From positions 20,675,836 to 20,739,835 of the forward strand of contig NC_080717.1 of NCBI RefSeq assembly GCF_019097595.1: 64,000 bases of DNA, given 5' to 3'. Of the stretch, positions 35,101 to 48,495 are shown piece after piece. The stretch comes from Hemibagrus wyckioides (lineage: Eukaryota; Chordata; Actinopteri; Siluriformes; Bagridae). The translations under genes were made by a program, and so were the position numbers. The notes under the pieces were generated by a model. The model was not told the DNA's origin and ran no database searches. It saw nothing but the letters and a program-made list of their open reading frames with translations. Every line of letters starts with the position of its first letter. The first letter of the stretch is position 1.

Positions 35101-38100
35101 AGACTGTTGGCTCGAGAATTGCAGAATGTGAGGTCTGACCTCGAAGAGCTCGGCGTCCCCAACGCTGTACTGTATGGAGGCGGGGGAGCTGTCTGAGTGG
35201 TCATTGCACCAGTGGAGCTCGCTGAGGCAGTTCACTGAGTCAAAGTCGCTGGTGTCCAGCTGAGAGAGGTCGAAGTCAGGGAAATCAGTGTCCAGGTGGT
35301 CTGAGCACACCTCCTCCTCTCCATACTGAAAAATAGAGAGAGAGAGAAACAGTAAAGTTACAGACTGACAGGCTAATATCAAAGAGACATTTCCCCTAAA
35401 GACCATATCTAATAATACACTTCCTTCTTGTGGGATCAATAAGCAGGACTGTGGTCAGGCAACTCTATCGCATTGCCTTGAGCAAACGGATATCCGGTAG
35501 GTATCATGAGCACAGTGTATCATAGCAAGTCAGTCTGCCCGATCAGCAGATCTTCATTACCAATAATGAATTACAACTAAAATAAGGCCTGTGTGTGTGT
35601 GTGTCTCAGTAAGGAAATGACACCATGTATGGTACACAGAAATGCAGAAACAAACAGTGTGTATGTGTGTGTGTGTGTGCTACTCTGAGAGTATGTGCTT
35701 GCACATGAGAGAGTAAGTACTGTGAGAAGGGAAGTGCTTTAACCCCCAAGGGGGTGCGACAAAAAACAACAACAAAAAAACACAAAGATCCTCTTGATGT
35801 GTACAAACGTGCTATGCAGTCCCCATTTTAATAACTCAGACTTTTGCTGTCGTCCATCCTGAGGCAGATAACCTAGTCGCACTTTACTTTCACAGAGGTC
35901 AAATCATGAATATTCTACACAGCCACTCAAATGCATTCTTGATGAGATCTTCCACTACACACACCCATCTCTGTTTCACAAAGCTGACTACGGCGCCGAT
36001 CCATTTGCATGCGATTCACTAAACTAGGTCTGCTCAAATGGATACAAGGTCTGAGGTTTTTTTTTTTTTTTTGTGTCCACTTAGAGTCTCGAAAACGTCA
36101 TTCGCAATGTTGAATCACGCATAAAATGAATTATTACAGAAGGATGTCTCACAACCTCACATGCTACTGATTAAAAGCGAAATCTTATTTCAGGAATTTA
36201 AAGTCTTATCGTAATCTGCCAGCCGTGAGCGCTACTGAGCGCTGCTTTGATTGATGCAGACAATGAGACCAGTGCAATGAGCTGAGGTGGTTAATGATAT
36301 TTCGAGATGCGGTGATGCCATTACACGTAGCATCTCCAGATTTACGGCATGGGCGATTGTAATTAATGTTAATAATGAAAGGTATGGGCCTGCTGTCTTA
36401 GTACTTATGCAGAGTTGTGGAAACACTGAATCAGTCTGAGTGTTTGTGGCACTAATGCAGGTGTTCATCCTGTATCCAGAGGCATCATGCACACGCAGAC
36501 ACCCTGCTGCTGTTGCTGCTGCTGCTCTTTTTAGCACTCTCCTCACATCCTCCTCACGTGCCCCTGAGTCATCTTGCTCTTCTCCTCCTCCTACAGCTCG
36601 CCCCATCCTCAGCACTCAGGAGCGGCCAAGCGACCGCAGCTAATCAATCTCAACATATGCTTGCCGTCTCACATATCCACATGTCTTTGTCTTTTTTTTT
36701 TGACCTTATTTGGTCCTTCCTTCCGCTTTTCCTCGGTTCTCCCTCTCTCCTTCCGTCTCTCTATGTTATGGAGAGCCTTGCTATTAATCAATAAAAACCT
36801 CCTTGGTGATGGAGGGTTAAGGTCACTCTGCTGGGCCAGCACACACATAGCAACACACACTGCAGCATGCAAGGGCATGCTGAACATATAAAGCACATCA
36901 GCACTTAATGTTGTAGAGCTGGAACTGGTCATGGGAGAGAAAGCCACTGAGGTGTGACTCACATACCAACACTGACCTTATTTGTGGTAACTCTAGATGC
37001 CCTCCCATTTTGCCCTCTTACTGATACACTAAGAGACCAACAGGCCAACTATCTCCCACCTCAGTAACCTAATGGATATCAGTGATCTATTTTTAGCTCA
37101 TTACAATTCAAATAACGTAGATGCATAATTCAGACCATTATGAACATAACCTACACACCTTGGTGAGCACACTGAACCTTCACATTTGGATCCTATACAC
37201 ACATATATATATATATATATATTTAAAAGGGGGGGGGCTTGCATAATTAATATAATTTTCATTAAACAATGCCCCTTGACGTTTTTGTGTCATCTTGTCC
37301 TTGTATCCTTGCTGTACTTTTCTATAGAAAAGAAATCATGAATTTTCTGAGCAGCAAATTCAATGAATGCATCTATATGGTCTATCACCAGCATTTATAC
37401 TCAAAGACCATCAACTTCTACCATGAGGTGAGGGCTTCTGTTTTTCTGTACATTGAACAATGTCCATATCAAAGGGCATCAAGATAAAAAAAAAAATCAT
37501 TCCTGATCACCTTCACACTCATGACTGCTTTACTGCCCCTTACATACAGCCATGCGATACAAAGTGTCTGACCAGCGAGTTCTACACACAGCCATACATG
37601 GTCAGGCCACTGGAGGGGAATGCACAGGGGCAGCTGGCATGTAGCAAGGTCACTGGACAGCCAGAGAACAATATCAGAACTCTGAATGTTCTTGAATTAC
37701 TACAGAAAAGCTGAGAGAATGCATGTAACAAACATAGAAACTTACAGAAAGATTTTAGGTATACTGAATTCTATTTAGCTTTTTTTTTTGTTTGTCAGAC
37801 ATTCAGGTGACTGACTAGCTGACTAGCTTGCTAGCTTACACTATTTGTATATTGGTGTTTTCCTTCTCCACATTAACCAGTCTTACAAAACAAAGCAAAA
37901 AAAAAACAAAACATTTTTTACTCTTCGTGAAACAGACTTGCACACCATAGCAGCTATGAAAGTTAGCACGCTATGTGGCAGGAAGTGTAGTGTGTAGATA
38001 GATCGATACATGCCACAGTCATATGAAGTGGTGTTAACAATGTGTGTGTGAAGATTCATACTTGTGATATTTATTGCTTTTGAATTGGGAATCTGTGCTA

Positions 38101-41100
38101 AAATGTTGATGTTTGTATGTAAGGCAGGTGGGTTAATGATCTAATGGAAATGCTAATTGGAAAAAACATTGTAGCAAGTCATTTTGAAACGCATCTGGGG
38201 TTAAAGTTGATATTCCCGATAGTTTTGTTTTGTTTCTTCTAGGATTACTTTATACACTTTCACATCGTCCGTATAAAACTAGCTAGCATACTGAATGTTT
38301 GTACACTGCGTCGTAAATAAAAGACCTAAGTGCCTCTTGCTTGTCTCCAACTGACTAAATTTGTGAACTATTCACCCTTCTCCTTCACCCACAAGCTAAT
38401 AGGCTCTTATCTAGGTAGGCCGGTCCCCTTTCAGCATGAAGCTATCTAAGGTACGTTATATATAGCTGTTATCCTTGGTCTTATGACTAGCTTACACAAG
38501 CTGCTTGTGACGGGCCAGGCATTAAACAGTGCTGATGCCAAATGCAGATGGGCCAGGACTGAGTGCTTCTCCCAGCCTTCGCTTACTCTATCAAACACAG
38601 ACACACTCACACACCACCCACAACCACATAACCCTTCAGCTTACTCCTAGACAGAGCCTGACACTACTACTAAATGGATTCCCTCACAGACAGCTTTTCC
38701 AAAGCCTGCACAGAGTTAAACCGGGCAGAAAGCTTTTTACAGCTTATTCGTGAGATCTGAGGGAGATATTAGCATGTGTCAGAGGCGCTACTGGCTAATT
38801 TAATTTTGTTGGATGAACCCTCCCAAATAGGTGACACATCCCATTACCTGCTTTAAGCACTGATTAAAGGTAGTTTTCGGACAAGATTTCTACTGCAGTA
38901 TCGCAGGAAGTCAAAATTAACTCCAGACAGATAGAAGTAGGGCAGTTAAAGGAAGATCTGGGGCAGCAACGTACAGTCATCCTCTCTGTTACAAGTTGAC
39001 GTATGATTGATACAAAACTTCATCCCATAGCTGCAGGCTGGCAGAAACCTTTTATTTTTTTTCTGTAAATCAGTAATTCTTTAAAAATCCATTCTCAGAC
39101 AAAAATCATACTAGACCTTATACTGGGCCATATTTGGACCATATCCTATTGGACATTAAATGGACTTTGCTAAATAGTTACAAAGTAGTACATTTCCTAA
39201 CAACACATTTCCATTAACACAACATTGCGACATCTGAGCCCAGCAGGTGGTGGAGTTAAGATGGAAAATGGCCGAGTCCTAGTGCCCTTAAACACACCAG
39301 GACAGTAATGGGATCATGGTGAACTGGATTCAGTTCTTAGAAAAAAACAAAAAAAAAAACACTTCTGCCAATTCATGTGGGGGGACAAATACAGGGGGGA
39401 AAAAAACAGAAAATGGGCTGCTAAGAAAAGGAGATAAAATAATAAGTGACAACATCCTCATTCATGAGTTTTAAATTCCCAAATGAGAAGAGAATCCCCA
39501 ACCCAATAACACTAATGATCACTGAATAGCTAAAAGGCTGTGGTTTTTCTGGTGGAAAAACAGAGCTAACCTTCGCCAAGAACTGGAAGTGATCCAAATT
39601 GGCTTAGTTTTATTCCATTCTCCATTTCTAAAGCTCTTCTCTAATCTACACAAGTGCAGTCACTAAACCCTTCCTGTCACATGTCTTAGGCATGTCCTTC
39701 TTGCAGACTATTTAACTGAAACAATTTTGTCAAATTACAGAAATGCCAGACATGAGTTAGATAAAGAACAAGTAATTTTATTTATTTATTTTTAACTCTA
39801 TTCTAGAAGTTTTTGACAATTTTCTGTTTGCAGGACTAACTTTTAGATAGTCCTATAAGGTTGTTGTAGAGTATAATTTACCGGTTACTGTAGAGATTCC
39901 CAGCATGTTCTGACATTTAAAGTCTAGAGACAAATCCATGTGAAGACGGATCACCTTCTGTCTTCATATGTCTTTTTCACTTTGGTGCTTGAGTTCTGTG
40001 AAAATCCATACTTATATCTGTGCTGTCTATAGCTCACCTGGATATACTCTAGGCTATTTCCTTTCTCTGAGAAAGTAATACTGGAAACTATGCTATAGCA
40101 CCATATGGAGGTTTGTCTGGACACCATGACCACAGCTGATGATGCTTGCAGCTCTAGGAAGATTAAGATTAGAGACCCTAGTTTCCATCTGTTGCTCAGG
40201 GCAGTGATACCAATACCTTAGAGCCAGACTTTTTTTTTTTTTTTTTCCTTTTAGGTGTGATGTACCATCATTGATATATTGACAACTGTTTTGGAGCACT
40301 GAATTCGATTTGAACCACCTCCTAGGGTTTAAAGATCATGAAAAAGATATCAGCACTCCATTAGAGAAAGGGACACAGCAATGTAGCAGCAGTAACCAAT
40401 AAGGTTACAGAAAAAAAAAAGAACAGAAAATTGTAGGGAAAATTTCCCAGAGGGAATGGGTAACTTGCAATTTCCCTGGAGTAACCTATCCAATCTACTG
40501 GATTTAGGTTTATGCCTGATATTTAACATAGCCTCCTTCATTTTGGATACTCTCAAACTCAGACAGAACTCGTTCAATGTGGTATGCGTTTACGCTAAGG
40601 GAGGATCATTGGGATATGGGTTAAAGCTAATAATTACCTGCCAAAACTATCAGGAGAATAAAAGAAGAACATGCCAGAAACTGTTATTAATGAATAATTC
40701 TCCTCATGTTCTGCAAGGACTTGATTCTCATCACGTCTAAGCGGCAGTGTGTCTTGGCCTGTCAGTGTCCTCCATAGGGCAAATCTACTGATAGAACCAG
40801 CAAAAGAGCAAGCTAGACATTCCAGCTAATGAGATGAAAGAGGCAGTGGCACAAAAAAAACGAATGGGCTTTTACTTATTTCTGGGAACCAATTACAGTC
40901 AAAATGCCATTCTTGTTGGCTGCCGCTGAGCTGTGAGTAAAAATAATGCTCTGCTGTGAAATACATCCCAAGTTAAATTTATATCACAGGGCAGAGTCTA
41001 TTACTGAACTGTTTGCATCAATGAACTACTGTAAATGTCTGAACCTGTACCCAGAAATGATGTCATGTTATTCCCATGCAACTTGTCATCATCGAGAGAA

Positions 41101-44100
41101 ATCTTATCAGCGTTTAAATAAACTAATCATTAAAACTCAGCCTCACACAATTTACAGAACTCGTGGACAGCAGAAACATAAGCTTGTCTGGCAACAATAC
41201 AAAAATAAGACTCTTGATCCAAGCCTGTATGTTACTCAGAGATATAGGAGAGAGAGAATCAGCAGGAGATCCAAAAGGTTGTCAACACCCCTGAGCTCTC
41301 CAACTCAGATCATTTTCACCGGTGTGCCGTGAGTAGCCCGTCTCCAGTTTCAGATCCTTGTGTATGACCGTTAGCAGGCCTCTGCACCTCACATGCTCCT
41401 TGAACAATTTCGTTAGTCTGGCATTAGAGCTGCAGCCCAAGCTCAAATTAACACCACTGTGGGCATGTGGCACCTAGGAGATGCTGAGGTAATTGTACCT
41501 GCTGCAGTCACGACTATTGCTAAGGAGGGTGGGGGTGTTTCAGGACAATACAAGTACTATTTCTAGGCTGTCACACAGCTACCGTCTCTTAGGAAACTCA
41601 AAAAGCCTAAGAACAATGCCTCAGTCACTCCACTCTAAATTGACACAGCAAATGTTATGAATAAGACTAAAAGTCACCCTACTGTTAGTAGTCCTTGTTA
41701 CGTTGTCTTCCAGGCAGTTTTGCTCTGCTGATTGAAGTTATGGAGGAGAAAAAAAAAGACCGGGAGGGACTGGGGTGTCTATTAAGCCATATCATAGCCA
41801 TTGGATCGCTGCAAACGGATCCTGAGTCACGACAGCCGAGGAAGATGGCACCGGCCCAGCTCGGACTAATTCACATGCTGGAGTCAGCATCCGTCTGTGC
41901 CCTCGCTCTTAGACAACATGGACTGCGGTAATTAAATCAAACCGCTTTTGTAGACAGCATTCCTCGAACAGGACAGAAGGTAGTGTTAGAGATATTAAAG
42001 TTTTTTTTTTTTAGAGTAACCATTCTACTGTGAGCTGGGATTATAATACACTCTGAATGCGCAGTGTCCTTGACTCGCCTGCATCCTCAGCAGGGGTTGG
42101 ATCTGGGCTTCATTGTATGCACAAACCTCATAACCATTGTATTTGGAGGTAGGGGGCTAGGACAAAGTGACCATAAATGACTACACCTTATACTTATAGC
42201 TTGTGAGCAGTGTCCTTTGCTCAGGTTATGGGGGTTCACACCAATGTGAAGAACCTCTTCCTTGTTCAAAGGGCACCACAAGGGGTCAGTCAAGGCTCCA
42301 AAATTTGGTCTTACCTCCAGAGAGCTCTGTAGGTCACACGTTCCTTGACATGATATATACATTCTCTATATACACTCCAAGTGTTCATTTCACAACATAG
42401 ACTACAAACTGCACTGGAGTCAATGGCAGGACCATGGGTCATTTTCAGACCCTCCTTCTCATTGATCTCACGGATTGCACAAGAAATAATACAAAGCATT
42501 TGGACTAATTTGGTATTCAAGTATTTGTAAAATTGTATAGATATTCAATAAACCAGATGCTAGACATATTCTGTTGGGTTCCACTCAGCAATGTGTTCGT
42601 CAAAAATAATTGAAAATGATTTCAAATATCGAATCTACAGAAAACCCTAGCACTTTTTCTTTCCATTTCTTTCCAGCAGCACTTCTTCCCATTAAGTAAG
42701 CTCTGATAAACTCAAAGGGTGCAAATCGCTTTTATTTCAAATCTTTCCCTCTTCCCATGATGCAACCAAACAAGCATTTGAATACTGACCCTTGCACATA
42801 AAAAGCTCACCTATTATCTTCACTTGAGTCTGAAAATCTGAGAGTAAAGGACATTCTCCCGCTTATTGGCTGGGAACATAAAACTCTGTCTAAATATGGA
42901 AAAAGCTTCTACTGCAGTGTCTTTGAATGCAGCTGTCCCTTAGAGGAATGTCACTGAGTAGTAAGGTAAAATGATGGGATCTGAACACTGGCGTCTAGTT
43001 GCAATCATGCTAAACATTGCAATTTGTTTTTTTAAAAAACTGTTTTTCAATTAAAGGGCTGTCGGTAAGGGTGAGAACAAATCCAGCCATGCCGACTGCC
43101 ATGGACACCATCACAAGTTGCTCTTTCGTCTGTTAACAGCTGCCAAGAAATCAAGGCACATTATATTCCCGTTTCTATTTTAGGGGCGTACTGAGAGAAG
43201 GGGGTTTGTTTTGAAACCCAAGAATTGACTGAAGTGCTGAACTGACCTTTGCTTCTAGAAAGGTTGAAAGGACGCCGCTCAGACACAGCTGTTCAGCTCA
43301 CATGCACAGTTAAATGGCGGTGGTGTACTGCAAGAGACATTTAGTAGTACAAATGCTGAAATACTTAAAGAGTAAAACGACCAAAACAAATATTAAAATC
43401 ATAAACAGTGTATCCTATATTACTAGACCTGATCCAGATGAACGGATGAAGGTGCAAAGATTTAAGTGCTTCACAGATATTCTTCAACTTTAGGAAAGGG
43501 TGCGATGTCCCCAGAACATGAGACCAACTCAAACTCTTGCCAACACTAATGTCAAAGGTATATCTCCACTTTCCCAACATGCATTTGATGATGAAACCTA
43601 CGTCCTTTTTAACCTTTTTGTCAACAACTCCATCTTTCCCCTTAACACACATCCAAGCCTTATTAAATTCTATCCTATTACGAATAAATGGGAGACCATT
43701 GCAAAGTTCAATTCAAAGCCTGAGTCAGAAAATCGTGATTATTCCACAGAACACATTTGGCTTTCAGGATGCGCTCTGAAGCATGGGGATGATTCACCCT
43801 GAATTCCTGATGCTTAAACAGAAGGCTGTGCAATCTGCCAGGCCTTATCTTCAAGCCATGGGAGTGGAAAGTGTAACTGCAGGGTCCACCAAAATAAAAT
43901 GTAACCTGGCCTTTATATGCTCACACTTTCCAGCTGCATTTGTTGCCAGTTTGCGACCTACTCTAATAATAATTAGGTTAGAATAGTGTGGCCTCTCACC
44001 GATTCTATGCGGCGTGTTATTTTAAGAGAACTTACCCGGTTAAGAATGGCAGTGATGCTGACAACACAACAGGCATTTGTCACTTTAGGAGAAGGTTAGC

Positions 44101-47100
44101 AGGCAACACAACCTGTGTTTGGTTTGAAATGAACCTGTCAGGATATGTTAATTAAGGTCATTAGGTTAAGGTCATTAGGAGTACTCAAAGCAGGAAAGAT
44201 TTCCTCTTCCTGTCCATGCAGAGTGTCGTGTCAAGGACATCGCAGCAGCTTAGACCATGTGCTGTGCAAAAAGACAGCTGAAAAAACCCAAAGCCATGGC
44301 AGAGTAGCAGCATTACATGGAATTAGCCCATGTGAATATCACTGGCTGCCTCCCGTTTATGCCTTGCTATGTGAAAAGGCACATTCTCTAAATCTATCTA
44401 AAAAAAAAAAGGCACAAGGCAAACTGCTTTCCTAAATTCACACAAAAATCCATTTGCAGGCTGTGGATATCTTCTAACTATGATAACATTACCTTCTGAG
44501 TTCTCATGAAGTCATTAGAGTCCCCAAATTCATTTATCTAGTACTCACAAATCAGACCATTTCTGAGATTTGCGAAAGAATGAAAGATGACTAGACGAAC
44601 AAACATTTTGCAGCCCAACCCAACAGAGGCTGAAAATATTCCATGGGAGTTCTTAGTCAATTAAAAGATATGCCAAACATCTCTCAGAGCGAGGCAGCAG
44701 CAGACAGCGCTAAGACGTATATGTACCAGAGCTGTAATAGATGATGGATATTGACACAGTCTGCCCCCCATTGCTCAAAATGTAGAGTACCTGCTTAGCA
44801 GCACTGTTAGCAGAGTCTGATCAGATGCTTTTCTAGCCTCGGAGCCCTACTACGCCATTCAAAGTCATGCTCACCCCAATTTCTCTTTCTGACAAATTAT
44901 GATTAATTCCCTACATGGACCGCTGTATTTCTAGATGTATTTGGGCCTGCATGGTGAGTTTGTCATTTGATTCTTGCTGATGTATGGTTATGATTATTTT
45001 GTCAGGAACAATCGCGTTTCCCTCTCCTCTAACGATATAACCATCTCAATAAGTCTTGAACGTATTTCAACAAGACAAATGCGATGGCATTAATGTTAAT
45101 TAATATCAGTAGCTTCGGAAACCACTGTGCAGCATTTAGTTGCCAGGCTGCAGCACAGCCCTGCCACCCATACCGCCTCCTCAGTGTGCGTGGGTGAAAA
45201 TCGGATGTGTGTCCCACAACCGGGGACTACCTGCAGAGTAAATCTCAGCACGGCTCCTCCTCCCAGAAAGGTCAGGCCTTTTTGGTGCAAATATCAGGAG
45301 CACCACGCGGGACACTAGTGCAGGACATACTGGGTAACAGAACTCCCCAAATCTCCCTGCATGGCCCTGAGATCAATTGACGCACTGGAGAAGCAGTTCC
45401 TGCCCTCAACAGGCTCAATCCACTCAGCTACATTTTTAAGTCCATCTTGGCCGGGATCGAATGAACGTTATCTCATCCTCTAGTAGGAGCCATTAATAAT
45501 ACAGAATGGTCCAACTGGGCAACGGCTGCACAGTTCAAAATTATGTATAGATGCTCTTTCAGCTCATACTACCGACAAGCAAGTGCTAACTAATTAGGGC
45601 AGTGTATGTTTCCTACAAGCTTCGTAAACTTGGGATCATATTATCGGATACCAGAGAGTGTTCAAAGCTGCTCTAACATTTAACAATGATCTTACTGTGC
45701 TGATGCTTCTGGCAAACTCAAACCTGAGATACTGAGACAAAGCTGTGGTTAAAGCTCTATTGGATTGGATTAGTTTGTTGTATGTGGTAATGTAATGCTG
45801 GCGGAGATTCATACAACAAACAACAGAAGGATTTGTCACAGAAGCAATGCTTCTGGTGGCTTTAGGCAAGCTGTTATCCTAGCATAGGTATAGCCCAGGG
45901 ATGACAAAAATTTCATATCATGATACGTGCTATACAACACAGATAGTGTATCATGAGATAAAGATTTGGTTACCTACTTGAATTAAAACAGTAATGTTTC
46001 AAAAAACTATATAAAACATTAAAAACACATTCAAATATAAGATTTTCCAATGGAATAAAATAAATCAAATGTAAAGGTTTGGTACAAAATATTACCTACT
46101 AATCAGAGTTCTGATCAGTATTGTTATTGTCATTTTTGCTTTCATAATACTTGTAATATAGCCGAGAAATATACTGGAACTAAATGGAAGTTTTATATTT
46201 CCTGCTATTTTTCGTTTCAACAAAGAGTAAATTATGCAGACACTCCCATCTCCGTCATTTATATGGAGATGGTTTAATCCTGCATAAAACTGACTTAATC
46301 ATTACAGATGTCATCCGGTATCATTACTCAACAGACACGTGTCCAGAAATCCGATCCGGTGTGAAGCTTAGAGCTTGTTTGCTATGATATAATCCTATGC
46401 ATGTTTCTAATATCAGCCTGTTGCCATGTTTTTTCCCGTCCACTCTCACAGTAAACATCAAGGTTGAAAGGTTACAGCTCAGCACCCCTCAGAGTCCATG
46501 ATGCATCCTGGTCACATAACAACATCTTCTGTCTTCCCTTCATCGGTAGGAGAGATTTAATTAGATGCTGTGTGAATCATTAGCTTCGCTCTCCCCTGCA
46601 GAGTTGTTCTCTGACTAGTTTAATAAGCTTGTGTCTGATGAGCCAAGCAAAAAATGCAGGAACAACCTGTTTATCTGTGACTTCAACACCGTTAAAGACC
46701 AATAGCAAATGTTAGGAAAGAAAAGAAAGAAAAAACTTGTAATTGCCTTTGATTGTGGGCTTTAAGCTTCCTTAGCAGCCTTTCAAATTGGACAGCTTGG
46801 CTATGCTGTAGTGTTAAATGTAACTAAAATCTCCTATTCTGCACACCCTCAATTTGCCAAACCATCATGTCTCGTTCATTGTCTGATGGCTTTTCAATGA
46901 GGTTTTATGCACGCCGAGATAGAAAAGCTTCTGCTCGTTGCTGAGAAACTGAAACCCCACAGCAAGCCAAATGACAGATTTACAATGTCAGTCAATAAAG
47001 ATTATAAGTGGGGGCAAGTGAGTGTAAAATAATTACAGCTATACAGCCAATCAAGATCACAAGCGATAATAAAGGAGCAGCGGTATACAAAGAAACCAGT

Positions 47101-48424
47101 GCTAGCGTGTCTGTGAGGGTTCACTAAGAAACCTGAAGTCAATAAAGCCGATTTATATGTTCTTGGGCTTGGAGTTCATTGCTCCTGGTGCCCATTTTTA
47201 TTTCAGAATATTTACAGCACAACTACGGGATACAGAAGCCTAGAGAATCCCATACGCATATCCTAAAAACTGCACCTTAAAAAACAATCTAACAATAATC
47301 TCACCTGCACAGTGTAAATCTGTATCGGAGAATTGCTGCTGTAATCATAAAGACTCATGCTCATACTAAACATCCACTCAACACACTTTGTTCTGCTTAA
47401 CTTTATAGTATACAATTGTGAAAGAGTAATGACTTAAAATCCTGCTATCCAGTGTTTCTCTTACAAGCCAGAGTCTGGTTCTTCTCCAGGTTTGTTCCTC
47501 ATGTTGCCTCAGGGGCATTTTCCTTTCCACTGTCGCCTCAGGCTTGCTTATTAGGAATCTAAATCTAACTCTACATTCAAATTTCCGTAAAGCTGCTTTA
47601 TGATGATGTCTGTTGTTAAAAATGCTCTACAATATAGTTGATGTAATTGCTGAAAACAGATGCCCTCAGGCAAGTCATTTCCACATGACTGAATTTGTGA
47701 GTAAAACTAGTGTCAATAGCAAGATAGCAAGAGGCAGGCAACACAGCACAATTTCACTACCCTATGAGACAAGACATGTCTTTATTAAGAGTGTTGTCTC
47801 GCTAAAGCTTTCTCCTCTGTGCTGTTCTACTGAGCACCATTGGAAGGTGCATCACGTTTGTTCTGTCACAGCTCACTGCTTCACTCCTCCTTCCTCAGCA
47901 CCACTAACACGCCTGCACCGATCCCCACCCCCCAAAAACCTCATGTTCAACAGGCAGCTATTTCCTCCGGCACCCTCACGCCAACCTGCAGACAATCAGG
48001 CCTCATGCACATCTCCTTCTGCAAAAAATCTGCTGACATACACAAGGCATTAAGGACACTCCAGGCCGTGACGCAAAGACACTGACGGCGCCATAGGGAG
48101 GCCAGGCAGAAATACACGTCCTGTACCTCTGTCTTCTGGGACGTAAATGAAATGCTAGTAAAATTGGTTCTCGTCCCACAGGACCCCTTATACTTCGTGC
48201 GGCCTAGATTCTCCAAATGGGAAACCTATAGATGAGGCTTTGGAGGTTACGATGCTTCAGTCAATCTGTGATAACGAATACAACATTCACATAGCATTTC
48301 ACTGGAAACACTGAGAAAGTCCAGAAATACCTTCAAGGCAAAACAATCAATAGCAGGAAACATATAAGCACCTCATCTAACTGTCAGAATCTGACTTTCA
48401 GCTCCATCATGCATATCTCTAATG

Positions 48425-48495
<71 letters not shown>

